This document shows, piece after piece, positions 1 to 6,020 of a DNA stretch of 8,074 bases. The notes under the pieces were generated by a model. The model saw only the letters and a list, made by a program, of their open reading frames with translations. It was not told the origin of the DNA and ran no database searches. Position 1 is the stretch's first letter. Every line of letters begins with the position of its first letter. A program made the position numbers and the translations under genes. This stretch comes from Oscillospiraceae bacterium (GTDB lineage Bacteria > Bacillota > Clostridia > WRCU01), in NCBI GenBank assembly GCA_009783805.1, contig WRCU01000055.1, positions 1 through 8,074 of the forward strand, in the 5' to 3' direction.

Positions 1-1026
1 CCCATGGGCACAGGGGCGTACGCATGCTCATACGACGGCGGCGGGATCACCCTGACCAGGCGGCCTGACGCCGCGGGGCACGCGTCGGCCGAGGACGTCT
101 ATATAAAAGAAGTCAAGGTCGTCGCTTCCGAAAAAGGGTATTGCAACATCGTCGACTTCAACAAGGGTAACGTGAGGGTGGGCATCGTTGAGAACGGCGT
201 CTACTACGTCGACAGGACCGACGTGAGCTTTACGGAGCTGTACTCGCCTAACTACGAGTTCATCGCCTACAACACCGCAAGCGGCGTCTTCGCCAAGAAG
301 GAAATGCGCCAGGCGGTCTCATACTTGATCGACAGGAAGGCGTTCTTCGACGAGAGCGTCCTGAGCGTGTCGCTGACCGAGGCCTTCTTCCCGATCATAC
401 CCGGCTGCTGGGCGTACGATGAGGTGAGGGACCCGTACGAGTTCACCCAGGAGAGCATCGGCCTGGCCCGCGGCCTCATATCGGAGTCCGGCTACGTGAT
501 GTGGAACGACGTGTACGGGACCAACGTCGGCGGCGCGCTGAGGCCGCTGGTCATAAGGATCATCGTGAACAAAGGGAGCAAGCTCAGGTATAATAGGGCG
601 GAGGACATAATGGGGCAGTTGGGGGGGCTCGGGCTGACCTGCGTCATAGACTACCTGGACTGGGACGCGTACCTGACGAGGGCGAGGTCGGGCGACTACG
701 ACATCGCGATGGCGGGGGTGAGCCTGCCGAAGGACCCCGACGTGGCCTTCATGTTCTCGTCGGACCCCGCTTTCGCGGACACCAACATAGCCTCCTACCA
801 TAACCCCGAGGTGGACGCGCTGCTGGCGGAGATGTCGACCGACCCCTCGCTCAGGCGGGCGAACCTCGCGCTGATCCGCGACATCGCGTACGAGGACGTC
901 CCGTACCTCGGGGTATCGTTCAAGCGGGAGTACCTGGCGCTGAGCAGCGCCGTCAAAGGGCAGATACGAACGGAGCCTTGGGACGTCATATTCGGGCTGT
1001 CCGGGGTGTACATACCCATATCGTGA
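1..1026 (+). CDS. ABC transporter substrate-binding protein, family 5 (peptide/nickel/opine type), 5'-truncated by window
   Basis: This is the C-terminal two thirds of an extracytoplasmic solute-binding protein of the SBP_bac_5 family (OppA/DppA/NikA relatives), which delivers oligopeptides, nickel, opines or some oligosaccharides to an ABC permease. The frame is open at base 1 and starts with PMGTGAY, the family's internal P-x-GTG-P/A-Y motif, usually about 180-200 residues into a roughly 500-residue protein; the ATG at base 4 is therefore internal and the true start and signal peptide lie upstream. Bases 271-360 encode the typical stretch N-T-x-x-G-x-F-A ... R-Q-A-x-x-Y-x-I-D-R, followed by the C-terminal lobe ending in a family-like tail (PYLGVSFKREYLAL). 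No permease or ATPase gene is in the window. The ligand cannot be deduced. It ends 13 bases before the cyclase gene, so the two are probably cotranscribed, which suggests the imported compound feeds the downstream enzymes (inference). Confidence 0.9.
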   Translation, partial: PMGTGAYACSYDGGGITLTRRPDAAGHASAEDVYIKEVKVVASEKGYCNIVDFNKGNVRVGIVENGVYYVDRTDVSFTELYSPNYEFIAYNTASGVFAKKEMRQAVSYLIDRKAFFDESVLSVSLTEAFFPIIPGCWAYDEVRDPYEFTQESIGLARGLISESGYVMWNDVYGTNVGGALRPLVIRIIVNKGSKLRYNRAEDIMGQLGGLGLTCVIDYLDWDAYLTRARSGDYDIAMAGVSLPKDPDVAFMFSSDPAFADTNIASYHNPEVDALLAEMSTDPSLRRANLALIRDIAYEDVPYLGVSFKREYLALSSAVKGQIRTEPWDVIFGLSGVYIPIS

Positions 1027-1039
1027 GAGGGGTTCGGCG

Positions 1040-1711
1040 ATGATCAAGGGCAGAAGGCTGGTTGACCTCAGCCATGTGCTGATCCCAGGCGAGGAGGAGT
1101 ACCACCTCCGACTGACGACCCACAACACCGACGACCTGTACCCGCAGTACAGGCGCGACGAGGGCGTCTGGTACATACTCCAGGACATAGAGATGTCCTC
1201 GCACTGCGGGACGCACATCGAGTTCCCCTACCACCACAGCAAGGACGGCCTGGACGCGGCGTCGTTCCCGCTGTCCAGGCTCATGGGCGACTGCGCGCTC
1301 CTGGACCTCAGGCACAGGGGGCCCAACGAGGCGGTCGGGGTGGATGACCTCCTAGGCTCCGGCGAGCGCGTCCGTGAGGGGGACATGGTGATGCTGTGGT
1401 TCGACCGCTCCCACCTGTACAGGACCGGGCGCTCGCACGAAAGGCCGTACCTGTCCATGGAGGCGGCGAGGTGGCTCGTGGAGGGGAGGGGCGTCACCCT
1501 CATCGGCTCGGACGCGTCCGGGATAGAGATAAAGGGCGCGCCCAACCAGCCCATACACCAGTACCTGATGGACAGGGGGATACCCATCATAGAGTTCGCG
1601 GCCAACCTGGGCCAGCTGAGTCGGGGCAGGTTCACGCTTCTGGTGCCGGCTTTGGCCGTTAGGGGCCTGGACTCATGTCCCATTCGGCTCCTGGCGCTGG
1701 AGGACGAATAG
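1040..1711 (+). CDS. Cyclase family protein (kynurenine formamidase-like metal-dependent hydrolase)
   Basis: A 223-residue protein of the bacterial cyclase / kynurenine formamidase (KynB-like) superfamily, metal-dependent hydrolases that cleave amide or lactone-type bonds; family length is about 200-260, so it is complete. The N-terminal DLSH (residues 9-12) is typical. The metal motif HxGTHxDxPxH appears as H55-C-G-T-H59-I-E61-F-P-Y-H65, with Glu in place of the usual Asp. The C-terminal signature follows: G156-S-D158, H173, then I-I-E185 and N189-L, and a PALAV...CPIRLLAL ending like the family's final strand. No signal peptide, so cytoplasmic. GAGAGGGG (1025-1032), overlapping the upstream stop, is a good ribosome binding site. 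There are no other tryptophan catabolism genes here, so a kynurenine role is unlikely; a ring-opening or amide hydrolysis step in the cassette's own pathway is more plausible (inference). Family call is secure, substrate unknown. Confidence 0.9.
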   Translation: MIKGRRLVDLSHVLIPGEEEYHLRLTTHNTDDLYPQYRRDEGVWYILQDIEMSSHCGTHIEFPYHHSKDGLDAASFPLSRLMGDCALLDLRHRGPNEAVGVDDLLGSGERVREGDMVMLWFDRSHLYRTGRSHERPYLSMEAARWLVEGRGVTLIGSDASGIEIKGAPNQPIHQYLMDRGIPIIEFAANLGQLSRGRFTLLVPALAVRGLDSCPIRLLALEDE

Positions 1712-1712
1712 C

Positions 1713-1805
1713 ATGGCTCGCGACGCCTACGGCCGATCGCGCGGACGCGCGGCAAAAGCCCCGCGATCGGGGCGCATGAAAGGGGGGGACGCGCATGACG
1801 GCTGA
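1713..1805 (+). CDS. Possible 30-residue basic leader peptide (speculative)
   Basis: A short frame begins one base after the cyclase stop codon and ends 11 bases inside the E1 alpha gene. It would encode a 30-residue basic peptide with six Arg and two Lys. GGAGG at 1699-1703, inside the end of the cyclase gene, lies nine bases before its ATG, a usable spacing. The frame runs through the hairpin at 1733-1770 and covers the E1 alpha ribosome binding site, so its translation could open or mask that site (inference). I recognise no homologue. The GGAGG also encodes ordinary residues of the cyclase, and stop-poor short frames are common at this GC content, so it may be chance. Confidence 0.2.
   Translation: MARDAYGRSRGRAAKAPRSGRMKGGDAHDG
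1733..1770 (+). promoter_or_regulatory. Hairpin in the cyclase - E1 alpha gap
   Basis: CCGATCGCG (1733-1741) pairs perfectly with CGCGATCGG (1762-1770), a nine base-pair stem around a 20-base loop. The loop can itself form GGC-AAAA-GCC (1751-1760), or CGCGG (1748-1752) can pair with CCGCG (1761-1765) in a competing fold. No U-run follows, so it is not a standard intrinsic terminator. It ends eight bases before the E1 alpha ribosome binding site, where an mRNA processing or stability element or a translational control element would fit. The structure is seen in sequence; any function is inference. Confidence 0.4.
1779..1788 (+). promoter_or_regulatory. Ribosome binding site of the E1 alpha gene
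   Basis: AAAGGGGGGG lies six bases before the ATG at 1795 and supports that start. It is a G-run rather than the usual AGGAGG. An out-of-frame ATG at 1776 just before it opens a frame that ends within 30 bases. Confidence 0.6.
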
Positions 1806-2748
1806 GACCGCCCTGGCGCTGTACCAAACCATGCTGGAGATAAGGCTGTTCGAGGAGACGTTGTACCGGCTCTTCTCGACGCGCGACATGCCCGGGTCCA
1901 TGCACCAGTACAACGGTGAGGAGGCCATAGCGGCCGGCGTCTGCGGGCACCTGGTAAAAACCGACTACATCACGAGCACGCACCGCGGCCATGGGCACTG
2001 CATCGCCAAGGGCGCGGACATGAACGCCGTCATGGCGGAGATGTTCGCCAAGTCCACGGGCTGCTGTGCCGGCATGGGCGGCTCCATGCACATAGCGGAC
2101 TTCGGGGTGGGCATGCTGGGGGCGAACGGCATCGTCGGCGGCGGGATACCGCACGCGGTGGGGGCCGCCTGGAAATGCGCGTACAAGGGTGACGGCGGCG
2201 TGGCCGTGGCGTTCTTCGGCGACGGCGCCTCCAACGAGGGGTCCTTCCATGAGTCGCTCAACCTGGCCGCGGTATGGGGGCTGCCCGCCGTGTTCGTGTG
2301 CGAGAACAACCTATACGGGTTCTCCACCCACTACAGGCGCGTGACGCCCGTCGAGGACATCGCCTGCCGCGCCGCGTCGTACGGGATGGAGGGGCTGGTC
2401 GCGGACGGCATGGACGTGGAGGACGTATACGCGAAGGCGGGCGACGCCATAGCCAAGGCTAGGGCCGGCGGCGGGCCGACGCTGCTCGAGTGCAAGGCGT
2501 ACCGGTACATGGGGCACTCCAGGTTCGAGAACCCTACCTACCGCCCGAAGGGCGAGCTGGAGTCCTGGAAGGCCCGCGACCCGATCGGGGCCATGGCGGC
2601 CAGGCTCATGGGCGGCTACGGGCTGGGCGCGTCCGAAATCGATGGGGCCAGGGCGAGGGCCGAGGCGAAGGTGGCCGAGGCGGTGGCGTTCGCCGAGGGG
2701 AGCCCCGAACCCGGACCGAAGGACTACGAAAGATACCTGCATGCGTGA
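1795..2748 (+). CDS. TPP-dependent dehydrogenase E1 component, alpha subunit (pyruvate / acetoin dehydrogenase type)
   Basis: A 317-residue alpha subunit of a heterotetrameric TPP-dependent dehydrogenase E1, the enzyme that decarboxylates a 2-oxoacid or cleaves acetoin and passes the acyl group to lipoamide on E2. The TPP/Mg motif is complete: G142-D-G144, then A-S-N-E-G, ending in N171-N172. H63-R-G-H-G-H68, the GMGGSMH stretch and the GANGIVGGGIP stretch match AcoA and PdhA proteins, and R237-Y-M-G-H-S242 is the usual region near the conserved phosphorylation-loop site. Length is normal (about 320-370). Similarity by eye is closest to acetoin dehydrogenase AcoA, but this cannot be separated from pyruvate dehydrogenase without alignment. 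The beta subunit gene follows after 60 bases. No E2, E3 or acetoin regulator gene accompanies it, so the acyl acceptor and substrate are open. Cytoplasmic. Confidence 0.93.
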   Translation: MTAETALALYQTMLEIRLFEETLYRLFSTRDMPGSMHQYNGEEAIAAGVCGHLVKTDYITSTHRGHGHCIAKGADMNAVMAEMFAKSTGCCAGMGGSMHIADFGVGMLGANGIVGGGIPHAVGAAWKCAYKGDGGVAVAFFGDGASNEGSFHESLNLAAVWGLPAVFVCENNLYGFSTHYRRVTPVEDIACRAASYGMEGLVADGMDVEDVYAKAGDAIAKARAGGGPTLLECKAYRYMGHSRFENPTYRPKGELESWKARDPIGAMAARLMGGYGLGASEIDGARARAEAKVAEAVAFAEGSPEPGPKDYERYLHA

Positions 2749-2770
2749 GCCGGTGACGGTCGGCGCCCTT

Positions 2771-2786
2771 GCGGCGGCGACGCCGC
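2771..2786 (+). promoter_or_regulatory. GNRA-tetraloop hairpin between E1 alpha and E1 beta
   Basis: GCGGCG (2771-2776) pairs perfectly with CGCCGC (2781-2786) and is closed by the loop GCGA, a GNRA tetraloop, which is an especially stable fold. It lies in the 60-base gap, shortly before the purine-rich GGGGAAAGGG (2790-2799) that serves E1 beta. No U-run follows, so termination is unlikely; stabilising or processing the mRNA to balance subunit amounts is possible (inference). Such short GC stems also arise by chance in GC-rich DNA. Confidence 0.35.
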
Positions 2787-2808
2787 GCAGGGGAAAGGGC
2801 CATGAGCC

Positions 2809-3831
2809 ATGGGATATGAGAGGGTCGCGGATGCGATCAGGGCCGCGATAATCGAGGAGATGGACGCGGACCCCGACGTCGTGATGCTGGGTGAGGACAT
2901 AGCGGCCTTCGGCGGGGCGTACCGGGTGAGCGAGGGGCTGCTGGAACGCTACGGCCCGAGGCGCGTGCTCGATACGCCCATATCGGAGATAGCCATAGCC
3001 GGGACGGCCATCGGGGCCGCCATGACGGGCCTCAGGCCCATCGCCGAGTTCCAGTTCAACGACTTCATGGCCTGCGCCATGGACCAGATATGCAACCAGG
3101 CCGCCAAAATCAGGCTCATGATGGGCGGGCAGGTGCGCGTGCCGGTCGTCTTCCGCGCCCCTTACGGCGCGACGGGGCGTGCCGCCCAGCACTCCCAGTC
3201 TTTGGAAGCTTGGTTCGCCCACACGCCCGGGCTCAAGGTGGTGATGCCCTCTACCCCATACGACGCCAAGGGGCTGATGCGGTCCGCCGTCCGCGACGAC
3301 AACCCCGTGGTCTTCCTGGAGCACAAGATGCTGTACGGCGCGGCCTCGCCAGGGGGGAAGGCGAAGACCGTCGTCGGCGTGTTGGGCCCTTCCTTCAGGG
3401 AGGCCCCGGAGGATCCGTACCTCATTCCCATAGGGGAGGCGGACGTGAAGAGGGCGGGGGAAGACGTGACCATCGTCTCCACGGGCTATATGGTCCACAA
3501 GTCGCTCAGGGCCGCGGAAAGGCTGGAGTCGATGGGCATAGGCTGCGAGGTGGTGGACCTACGGACGGTCTCCCCCCTGGATATGGGCACGGTGCTGAGG
3601 TCAGTGGGGAAGACGGGCAGGGCCGTCATAGCCATGGAGTCGGTGGGGGACTTCGGCGTCGCGGCCGAGGTGGCCGCGCGGCTGGCCGAGGATGGCCTTT
3701 TCTACCTGGACGCGCCCGTGCGGCGCGTATGCGCCAGGTTCGTCCCAATCCCGTTCGCGCCGGCCTGCGAGGCCGACGTCATCCCGTCGGAGGAGGACGT
3801 GGTGGCCGCGGTCAGGGCCGTCTGCGCCTGA
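2809..3831 (+). CDS. TPP-dependent dehydrogenase E1 component, beta subunit (pyruvate / acetoin dehydrogenase type)
   Basis: A 340-residue beta subunit that completes the E1 alpha2-beta2 enzyme. The N-terminal pyrimidine-binding domain (about residues 1-180) has GEDIAAFGGAYRVSEGL, the conserved D55-T-P-I-S-E60 with the Glu expected to contact the TPP aminopyrimidine, and Q127-H128-S-Q-S with the active-site-loop His. The C-terminal transketolase-like domain (about 205-335) has D-V-T-I-V-S-T-G, the V-V-D-L-R-T-V-S-P-L-D stretch, FGVAAEVAARL and the P-I-P-F-A-P...E end typical of PdhB/AcoB. The part that normally meets E2 is therefore present, which argues for transfer to some E2 encoded elsewhere rather than a degenerate enzyme. 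Length matches the family (about 325-345). The ATG at 2809 follows GGGGAAAGGG; the ATG at 2802 is out of frame. Which 2-oxoacid or diketone is used is unknown. Confidence 0.93.
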   Translation: MGYERVADAIRAAIIEEMDADPDVVMLGEDIAAFGGAYRVSEGLLERYGPRRVLDTPISEIAIAGTAIGAAMTGLRPIAEFQFNDFMACAMDQICNQAAKIRLMMGGQVRVPVVFRAPYGATGRAAQHSQSLEAWFAHTPGLKVVMPSTPYDAKGLMRSAVRDDNPVVFLEHKMLYGAASPGGKAKTVVGVLGPSFREAPEDPYLIPIGEADVKRAGEDVTIVSTGYMVHKSLRAAERLESMGIGCEVVDLRTVSPLDMGTVLRSVGKTGRAVIAMESVGDFGVAAEVAARLAEDGLFYLDAPVRRVCARFVPIPFAPACEADVIPSEEDVVAAVRAVCA

Positions 3832-3880
3832 AGGCGAACGGCCGCCGCTAAATGAATCCCGCCCGCATGGAAGGTGAGCG

Positions 3881-4438
3881 ATGAGGTACAGCTATATTTT
3901 CGACTTCGACGGGGTGCTGGCCAAGACGATGGAGGCGCACTTCTCATGCTACCGGCAGGCGCTGGCTGAGGCCGGCGTGCCCATCGACCGCGACCGCTTC
4001 TACTCCCAGGCGGGGATGGTGGCCTTGGAGCAGATACGCTTCTTCTGCGAGAGGGCCGGGGTGAGGGCGGACTACGCGGCCATATACGCCAGGAAGAGGG
4101 AGCTGTTCAGGGACCGGCTGATGGAGGCCGTGCCCATCGGGTGCAACATCGGCATCCTCAAGGCCCTGAAGGCCGCGGGCCATAAGGCGGCCATCGCCAC
4201 GGGGAGCTCGAGGGGCTCGGTCGAGCCCGTGCTGGGGATGTTCGGGCTGGAGGTCGACGCGCTCGTGACCGCCGAGGACGTGACGAGGGGCAAGCCCAAC
4301 CCTGACCTATTCTTGGTCGCGGCGTACAGGATGGACGCCGACCCCAAGGCGTGCGTGGTGATCGAGGACTCGGACGCCGGGATAGCGGCGGCCAAGGCAG
4401 CGGGCATGAAGTCCATGAGGTTCGCGGACAACGAGTAG
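3881..4438 (+). CDS. HAD-superfamily phosphatase (beta-phosphoglucomutase-like), short C-terminus
   Basis: A 185-residue haloacid dehalogenase-like hydrolase of subfamily IA, which removes or moves phosphate on sugar phosphates and similar small molecules. All four catalytic motifs are present: motif I D8-F-D10-G-V-L with nucleophile and acid/base Asp, motif II Thr in A-T107-G-S-S, motif III Lys in G-K138-P-N-P-D, and motif IV E162-D163-S-D165. A helical cap lies between motifs I and II (about residues 15-85). The protein stops about ten residues after the conserved AGM, whereas relatives usually run 20-35 residues longer (210-225 total), so the last strand and helix seem missing. GGAAGGTGA (3869-3877) precedes the ATG. 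The gap from E1 beta is 49 bases and to the isomerase about 44, suggesting cotranscription. It may dephosphorylate a pathway intermediate (inference); substrate unknown. Confidence 0.88.
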   Translation: MRYSYIFDFDGVLAKTMEAHFSCYRQALAEAGVPIDRDRFYSQAGMVALEQIRFFCERAGVRADYAAIYARKRELFRDRLMEAVPIGCNIGILKALKAAGHKAAIATGSSRGSVEPVLGMFGLEVDALVTAEDVTRGKPNPDLFLVAAYRMDADPKACVVIEDSDAGIAAAKAAGMKSMRFADNE

Positions 4439-4468
4439 TCTAGGCGGCGGGCAACGGGTAGGCGGGCG

Positions 4469-4476
4469 AAGGAGGG
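4469..4476 (+). promoter_or_regulatory. Ribosome binding site that decides the start of the TIM-barrel gene
   Basis: AAGGAGGG is the strongest Shine-Dalgarno sequence in the window and runs directly into three consecutive ATG codons at 4477, 4480 and 4483. Spacing from the GGAGG core (4471-4475) is one, four and seven bases respectively, so the third ATG is best placed and the first is too close. Confidence 0.75.
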
Positions 4477-4482
4477 ATGATG

Positions 4483-5466
4483 ATGGAGCTGAACGTCGAC
4501 GCGCACCTTTATTGCCTGGGCGTCTATAAGGAAAGGTACGTGCCGGGCGGGTACCACGAGGAGATGGCGCTCCACGAGCAGCTGGAGGCCATCTCGAAGG
4601 CGGGGGGCATTACGGGCCTGAACGCGACGTACCCCACCCACCCTCTGCCGGACGACCCGGTGCGGCTCGCCGAAACCCTGAAAGGCTACGGGCTCAGGGT
4701 CTCCTACATGCTGGTGACCAACTGGCTGGACGGCAGGTTCAGGAACGGGGCCTTCTCCACCAATGAGCATGCGACCCTACGGGATTCCGTCGGCATGTGC
4801 AAGAGGGGCATAGACTTCGCGAAGGCCGCGGGGGCGGACAGCGTGCTGCTATGGCCCGCGCAGGACGGGTTCGACTACCCTTTCCAAATAAGCTACGGCG
4901 ACGCCTGGAAAAGGCTCACCGAGACGCTGACGGAGCTGGCCGAACACGCCGGCGCCTTTCGGCTGGCCTTGGAGCCGAAGCCCAAGGACCCGCGCCAAAA
5001 GTCGCTCATCAACAACACGGGCACGCTCCTGCACCTGATCAGGAAGATCGGCAGGGACAACCTGGGCTGCGCCCTGGACATAGGCCACGCCGCCGCGGCT
5101 CAGGAGAGCATGGCGGCCTCCCTGGTGCAGATGGACATGGAGGGCCGGCTGTTCCAGGTGCACCTGAACGACAATTACAAGGACGCCGACCCCGACCTCA
5201 TTATGGGTACCATCAATCTCGTCGAGACGTTGGAAATGTTCTACTACCTGCTGCAGACCGAGTATGGAGGCTGGTGCTCCATAGACGTCATACTGCCGCG
5301 CGACGACAGGGTCAAGGCGCTGGGGCTCTCCTACAGGATGATCGCCCGATACAAGCGCATGGCGGAGAGGCTGCTCGAAAGCAAGGCGGAGCTCCTGGCG
5401 AACATGGAGGGGTATAGGTTCGCCGACAACGCCGACCTCATCTTCCCCCTCATCCTGGGCGAATGA
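4483..5466 (+). CDS. Sugar isomerase, xylose-isomerase-like TIM barrel (L-rhamnose isomerase-like metal site)
   Basis: A 327-residue protein (329 if the first of three ATG codons is used) of the xylose isomerase-like TIM-barrel superfamily. Numbering from the first ATG, metal-binding candidates lie in strand order: E166 in LEPKPKDPR, D201 and H204 in D-I-G-H, H229 in V-H-L-N-D, D238 and D240 in D-A-D-P-D-L, and D270 in S-I-D-V. From memory this resembles the two-metal set of Pseudomonas stutzeri L-rhamnose isomerase (E219, D254, H257, H281, D289, D291, D327), which interconverts aldoses and ketoses. The WPAQDGFDYPFQ loop also fits sugar isomerases better than endonuclease IV. No signal peptide; cytoplasmic. 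It closes the cassette, and its stop overlaps the first possible lspA start. It could act on an aldose, ketose or related sugar; a 3-epimerase is the main alternative. Family secure, substrate not. Confidence 0.85.
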   Translation: MELNVDAHLYCLGVYKERYVPGGYHEEMALHEQLEAISKAGGITGLNATYPTHPLPDDPVRLAETLKGYGLRVSYMLVTNWLDGRFRNGAFSTNEHATLRDSVGMCKRGIDFAKAAGADSVLLWPAQDGFDYPFQISYGDAWKRLTETLTELAEHAGAFRLALEPKPKDPRQKSLINNTGTLLHLIRKIGRDNLGCALDIGHAAAAQESMAASLVQMDMEGRLFQVHLNDNYKDADPDLIMGTINLVETLEMFYYLLQTEYGGWCSIDVILPRDDRVKALGLSYRMIARYKRMAERLLESKAELLANMEGYRFADNADLIFPLILGE

Positions 5467-5486
5467 AAGGCGGGCGGGAGACGGCG

Positions 5487-6020
5487 ATGTACTCATGGGC
5501 GATGCTGATACTCACACTCATAGGGGTCGACCAGGCCACGAAGGCAATCGTGGCGGAGCGGATCGTCGACCCTTTCCGCGACTACGTGACCGTCATAGAC
5601 GGCTTCCTGGGCTTCACGATCAGCCGGAACAAAGGCATAGCGTTCGGCTTGCTCCAAGGCATGTGGTGGCTGTTCATCCCGACGACGGTCATCACCGTCG
5701 CGCTGCTAGCGTACGTGTTCCTCAAGTCACGGGGATCGATTATCAGGCTGCCGCTCGCGCTCATCCTGGCGGGCGCGTTCGGGAACCTGACGGACAGGGT
5801 CGTGCAGGCCGACGGGGTGATCGACTTCATCGACGTCCCGCCCCTGTCGTTCATATTCCCCACGTTCAACGTCGCCGACGCGCTGGTGACCATGGGCGGC
5901 GTGATGGCGGCGGCCATGATGCTCTTCAGCGCGAGGCTCAGGCGCCTACCCCCATTCGGCGCCGAGCCGTCCTTCGGGCGAGCCGACGCGGAGCCCTCTG
6001 ATGGGGCGGGCGAGGCGTGA
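5487..6020 (+). CDS. lspA: Lipoprotein signal peptidase (signal peptidase II)
   Basis: An integral membrane aspartic protease that removes signal peptides from diacylglyceryl-modified prolipoproteins. The N-terminal helix carries the conserved D-Q-x-T-K, then R-N-K-G-I-A-F-G, two central membrane helices, and the catalytic blocks G-N100-L-T-D-R with V-I-D113-F-I-D and F-N-V-A-D131; D113 and D131 are the expected catalytic pair (residues counted from the ATG at 5487). About four membrane segments are visible, as in the family. The frame can also start at 5463, overlapping the upstream stop as ATGA, but only the ATG at 5487 has a well-spaced GGGAG (5476-5480) and gives the usual short N-terminus, so I chose it (177 residues). 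The last 25 or so residues after the fourth helix are a Pro/Ala/Glu-rich tail beyond the usual end, probably cytoplasmic and unstructured. The stop overlaps the next start. Confidence 0.93.
   Translation: MYSWAMLILTLIGVDQATKAIVAERIVDPFRDYVTVIDGFLGFTISRNKGIAFGLLQGMWWLFIPTTVITVALLAYVFLKSRGSIIRLPLALILAGAFGNLTDRVVQADGVIDFIDVPPLSFIFPTFNVADALVTMGGVMAAAMMLFSARLRRLPPFGAEPSFGRADAEPSDGAGEA

Noticed and set aside
4..1026. Treating ATG at base 4 as the start of the binding protein
   Set aside because: The adjoining PMGTGAY is an internal family motif and the upstream codon is open, so the gene begins before the window.
319..1218. Reverse-strand open frame of about 299 codons opposite the binding-protein and cyclase genes
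   Set aside because: Same reasoning: no recognisable domain, biased composition, and it spans the junction of two convincing genes.
1040..1711. Calling the cyclase gene kynB
   Set aside because: The motif differs at a metal ligand and no tryptophan-pathway neighbours are present.
1228..2250. Reverse-strand open frame of about 340 codons opposite cyclase and E1 alpha
   Set aside because: It spans the junction of two convincing plus-strand genes and shows no domain and GC-shadow composition.
2741..2851. 36-codon frame between E1 alpha and E1 beta
   Set aside because: It starts inside the E1 alpha end without its own good ribosome binding site and covers the E1 beta start; nothing supports it as a gene.
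2311..3498. Reverse-strand open frame of about 395 codons opposite E1 alpha/beta
   Set aside because: It lies across two well-conserved plus-strand genes, its product is low-complexity His/Arg/Pro/Gly-rich without any motif, and long antisense frames are expected at this GC content.
3090..3851. Plus-strand 253-codon frame inside E1 beta
   Set aside because: Gly/Arg-rich shifted-frame translation of the E1 beta gene, which itself carries all family motifs.
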